A stretch of DNA of 49,144 nt from an uncultured Francisella sp. (lineage in GTDB: Bacteria; Pseudomonadota; Gammaproteobacteria; Burkholderiales; Neisseriaceae). Below are positions 47,198 through 49,144 of the stretch, piece after piece (positions within the stretch are counted from its first letter, which is position 1; the number at the start of each line of letters is the position of its first letter). Position numbers and translations under genes: made by a program. The notes under the pieces are model-generated. The model did no database searches. It worked only from the letters and a program-made list of their open reading frames with translations, and had not been told where the DNA came from. The stretch is taken from positions 1 through 49,144 of the forward strand of contig CALUCM010000010.1 of NCBI GenBank assembly GCA_943914555.1, given 5' to 3'.

Positions 47198-47380
47198 ATG
47201 ACCACCCTGATCAATCATCTCCCCAAAACAAACCTAAGAGATGGCGGTGACGGCGGTTCTGGGGAGTATTCGCCAGGCGCTGATGGTAATGAAGATGGTT
47301 GTATTGGCGATAACGGTGGGAATGGTTTATATGCTCCCGGCAAAAAATGCCCTAAAACTCATCCAAATAAGGACCATTAA
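47198..47380 (+). CDS. Small Gly/Asp-rich protein with internal repeat
   Basis: A possible 60-residue protein, MTTLINHLPKTNLRDGGDGG and on. A motif repeats: GGSGEYSPGADG and GGNGLYAPGKKC, each GGxGxYxPG. Two Cys are present. There is no visible ribosome binding site and no signal peptide, so the start is doubtful; the gene may have lost its 5' end. The biased composition and repeated motif make a real protein more likely than chance. Function unknown. Confidence 0.35.
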   Translation: MTTLINHLPKTNLRDGGDGGSGEYSPGADGNEDGCIGDNGGNGLYAPGKKCPKTHPNKDH

Positions 47381-47733
47381 AGGGGGGATTTATGGTTTCT
47401 CTCCATATAATGTACAGGCATTGGCTTTATCAATAAGAAAATAAAACCATAGCTATTCCACTTTAAATAAAGCAATTGATTATTACTAAGTTATTCAGCC
47501 CCCAAGCTTTGTTATTGCTCCAGCTTTTTCTAGTAAAAAATAAGCTTTATATTTTTGTGTGCTAATCATATAAAAAACACTTGAGATAAAAAAGAAGCAA
47601 CCCTTTCTGAGCCTATTATTTCATTGACTTAATGTTAAAGTGCAAAGTTAAGTTTAACTTATGAGTATAAAACCTATTTACAAATATTAAATATCAATAA
47701 CTACAATGATTATAATAGCTGAAAAACAAGGAG
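47381..47733 (+). other. Intergenic, 353 bases, with likely promoter of the peptide locus
   Basis: No long gene. A G6 tract (about 47382) stands before a 14-codon open frame (MVSLHIMYRHWLYQ), possibly a decayed peptide gene. AAGTTAAGTTTAACTT (47645-47660) is an imperfect palindrome, and TATAAT (47711-47716) is the likely -10 of the peptide gene at 47743. Confidence 0.4.
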
Positions 47734-47742
47734 ATGAAAAAA

Positions 47743-48056
47743 ATGCTTAAGCCGCCGCCCCCCTATTAATGACATTATCGATATTGTCTATATCTTCTCA
47801 GCTTTCTTTTGCGGATACTAAGCGCGACCTTATACTAGGAACAGCCGAGGGAATACCGGCTGGTCTTGGCGCAGCAACTGGATCTGCTTTAAGTGGACCT
47901 CCTGGTGGATTTATAGGCGGAGCGATTGGCGGAGGTATCGGTTACGCTCTTCAAAAGGCAAGGGAAAAAGTCGAGCATCAAATACAAAAAAGAAAACACC
48001 GCTGCATAGAAAACCCCTACCTTATCCGCTGTGCTAACGAGGATGAATTCGAATAG
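47743..48056 (+). pseudogene. Exported glycine-zipper peptide gene 1, off-frame at a C6 tract
   Basis: AAGGAG (47728-47733) serves the ATG at 47743 (nine bases spacing; another ATG at 47734). The frame reads MLKPPPPY and stops. Adding one C to the C6 tract (47758-47763) gives MLKPPPPLLMTLSILSISSQ then LSFA|D, a Sec signal, followed by DTKRDLILGTAEGIPAGLGA and a glycine zipper (GGFIGGAIGGGIGYAL), a basic helix and two Cys (HRCIENPYLIRCANEDE). Without the shift, translation could start at ATG 47769 with a poor signal. Mature size is about 80 residues. It resembles bacteriocin-like or pore-forming peptides. First of three paralogs. Confidence 0.6.
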
Positions 48057-48069
48057 AGGGAGTAAACAT

Positions 48070-48558
48070 ATGCTATGGAAAAAATTAAAGTATTGCAAGT
48101 ATAAGCAGCCTCATGAAGCCTGCGCCACGCTTGTCGCAGTCAACGACTGTATCATATTAACAATGATATACTATAAACTGCCTTTTTATCTGCAGCTGAT
48201 AACAATGTTTCTGGTAGGTCTTCCTCTTGCATATCTCATTTACTATTTATTATTAAGCTTGTTTAAAATTAAAGGTGAAATTCACCCTCCCCCTTTAACT
48301 TACCATAATTTAAAAAACAATTCCTTGTCTCAAAATTTAGTAATTTGTCGACAAGCATTTCAAAATAAAACAATGTGGTGTGTGATGGCTTCAAGTGGCA
48401 TTGCCTTTGTTATTAGTTGGGGTGCGTTAATATTTCAGGCACCATTAATTGATCAGGTAGGAATATGGATTCCCCTACTTCTTATCAATATTGTGCAAGT
48501 AACGGTCACTTTCCTATTATTTGACGCCTTTAAAAAACTATTTAAGATATCAAAATAG
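48070..48558 (+). CDS. Multi-pass membrane protein, candidate immunity protein
   Basis: 162 residues from the ATG at 48070, which has GAGGGAG at good spacing; the longer form from 48031 overlaps the peptide gene and is less likely. Three to four hydrophobic helices: ATLVAVNDCIILTMIYY, LQLITMFLVGLPLAYLIYYL, VMASSGIAFVISWGALIF and WIPLLLINIVQVTVTFLLF. Basic residues flank the helices. It starts 14 bases after peptide gene 1 and has intact frame, unlike its neighbours. I know no matching family. Position behind a secreted zipper peptide suggests immunity, which is inference. Confidence 0.55.
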   Translation: MLWKKLKYCKYKQPHEACATLVAVNDCIILTMIYYKLPFYLQLITMFLVGLPLAYLIYYLLLSLFKIKGEIHPPPLTYHNLKNNSLSQNLVICRQAFQNKTMWCVMASSGIAFVISWGALIFQAPLIDQVGIWIPLLLINIVQVTVTFLLFDAFKKLFKISK

Positions 48559-48658
48559 CTCCCATTAGGTAAATAGTATCGAAGCAGTAAAAACATAGCA
48601 AAGATATCCATTAGTATGCTTTTAATTGGACATATATTTCACAGAAAAGGCCCATTAA

Positions 48659-48821
48659 ATGGAGTATTTAAAAAATATTTTGCTTTTATGCGTGTTTGAA
48701 AATGCCTACAATCTTACTGGCTGCTGGAGAAGGTTTCCCAGGAGAAGCTACAGGCATATTTGCATCATTACGTGCAATTATCATATCAATAATAGGTATT
48801 ATTTGCACAATTATCTTTTAA
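48659..48821 (+). pseudogene. Exported glycine-rich peptide gene 2, off-frame
   Basis: The ATG at 48659 with AAAGG upstream gives MEYLKNILLLCVFENAYNLT, a start of a signal. The mature-like part lies in another frame: MPTILLAAGEGFPGEATGIF then ASLRAIIISIIGIICTIIF, stop 48819-48821. ILLAAGEGFPGEATG aligns with LILGTAEGIPAGLGAATG of peptide 1. Deleting one base, for example in the A4 run at 48699-48702 or the A6 run at 48670-48675, joins them (VFEMPTILLAAGEG). Very hydrophobic C-terminus. Function unknown, possibly bacteriocin-like. Confidence 0.45.
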
Positions 48822-48890
48822 GCCTCTTGACAAAAAATGAATAATGCGCTACTAAGGTACAATAATATTACCCTTGCTAAGGATTGCATT

Positions 48891-49144
48891 ATGAAAAACT
48901 TCTTTCCCCCCCTTTCGTCAACTGTTTATCCTATTCATATGCTTCAGTTATTCGTCCACTTGGACTGTGTCGAAGAACATAATTCAAGGAACTAAAGATC
49001 ACGTACCAGAACACTTAGGAGCAGCAGCTGGTGCAACTGCAAGTGGTTTAACAGGAATGGGCTTAGCAGTTCCCTTTCCTTTGTTAGAGCCAATTGCCGC
49101 TCCAGCAGGCTCTATCATTGGTGGCCTTATTGGTAACGCTTTTG
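48891..49144 (+). pseudogene. Exported glycine-zipper peptide gene 3, off-frame at a C7 tract, cut by the window edge
   Basis: AAGGA lies eight bases before the ATG at 48891. The frame reads MKNFFPPLSSTVYPIHMLQL and on to a stop. With one C less in the C7 tract (48906-48912) it becomes MKNFFPPFRQLFILFICFSY, a signal peptide, then STWTVSKNIIQGTKDHVPEH, LGAAAGATASGLTGMG and GSIIGGLIGNAF, open to the window edge. NIIQGTKDHVPEHLGAAAG aligns with DLILGTAEGIPAGLGAATG of peptide 1, so these are paralogs. The 3' end is outside the window. Confidence 0.5.

Overview
The window reads as a chromosomal segment of a gammaproteobacterium with an AT-leaning genome. The housekeeping genes are typical of that class: an RpoE/RseA pair, an XerC-type recombinase, oligopeptidase A, RadA, TilS next to AccA, PyrE next to Xth, and a type I-F CRISPR-Cas system. 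Base composition, Sec and lipoprotein genes in tandem families, and several freshly broken genes would fit a host-associated lineage such as the Legionellales. That placement is an inference and not proven here.

Layout. From 1 to about 29,700 the window is mostly conserved core: mgtE, rplU-rpmA, trpS-gshB-xerC, prlC-pncA, dxs, fba, radA/xth, pyrE, rpoE-rseA, accA-tilS, gabD, copA, a GNAT acetyltransferase, tkt and exbB-exbD. Embedded in it at 5,482-9,263 is a three-copy tandem family of small exported proteins (called A and B here), wrapped around a tRNA-Lys(CTT). A and B are diverged paralogs of each other. Two of the three A copies carry frameshifts.

From about 30,100 to the right edge the window is an accessory defence island: a solitary CRISPR-like repeat, a small lipoprotein gene whose start codon looks mutated to ATA, a zeta-toxin/antitoxin pair, a broken serine recombinase, a type I-F CRISPR array with its full cas set (cas1, cas2-3, csy1, csy2, csy3, cas6f), and a type ISP restriction-modification gene. 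The restriction gene is interrupted by seven copies of a 7-bp tandem repeat. The frame arithmetic shows that 6 units give one 1,669-residue enzyme, 7 units (the present state) give a truncated enzyme without its recognition domain, and 8 units read into a fossil second copy of the methylase end.

The last 1.5 kb holds what I consider the most novel item: three tandem paralogous genes for small exported glycine-zipper peptides, with a multi-spanning membrane protein directly behind the first. All three peptide genes are out of frame between start/signal and mature region, two of them exactly at a poly-C tract (C6 and C7). This looks like a phase-variable, bacteriocin-like peptide locus with a candidate immunity protein, or a family caught in decay. 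Assembly error in homopolymers must be excluded first.
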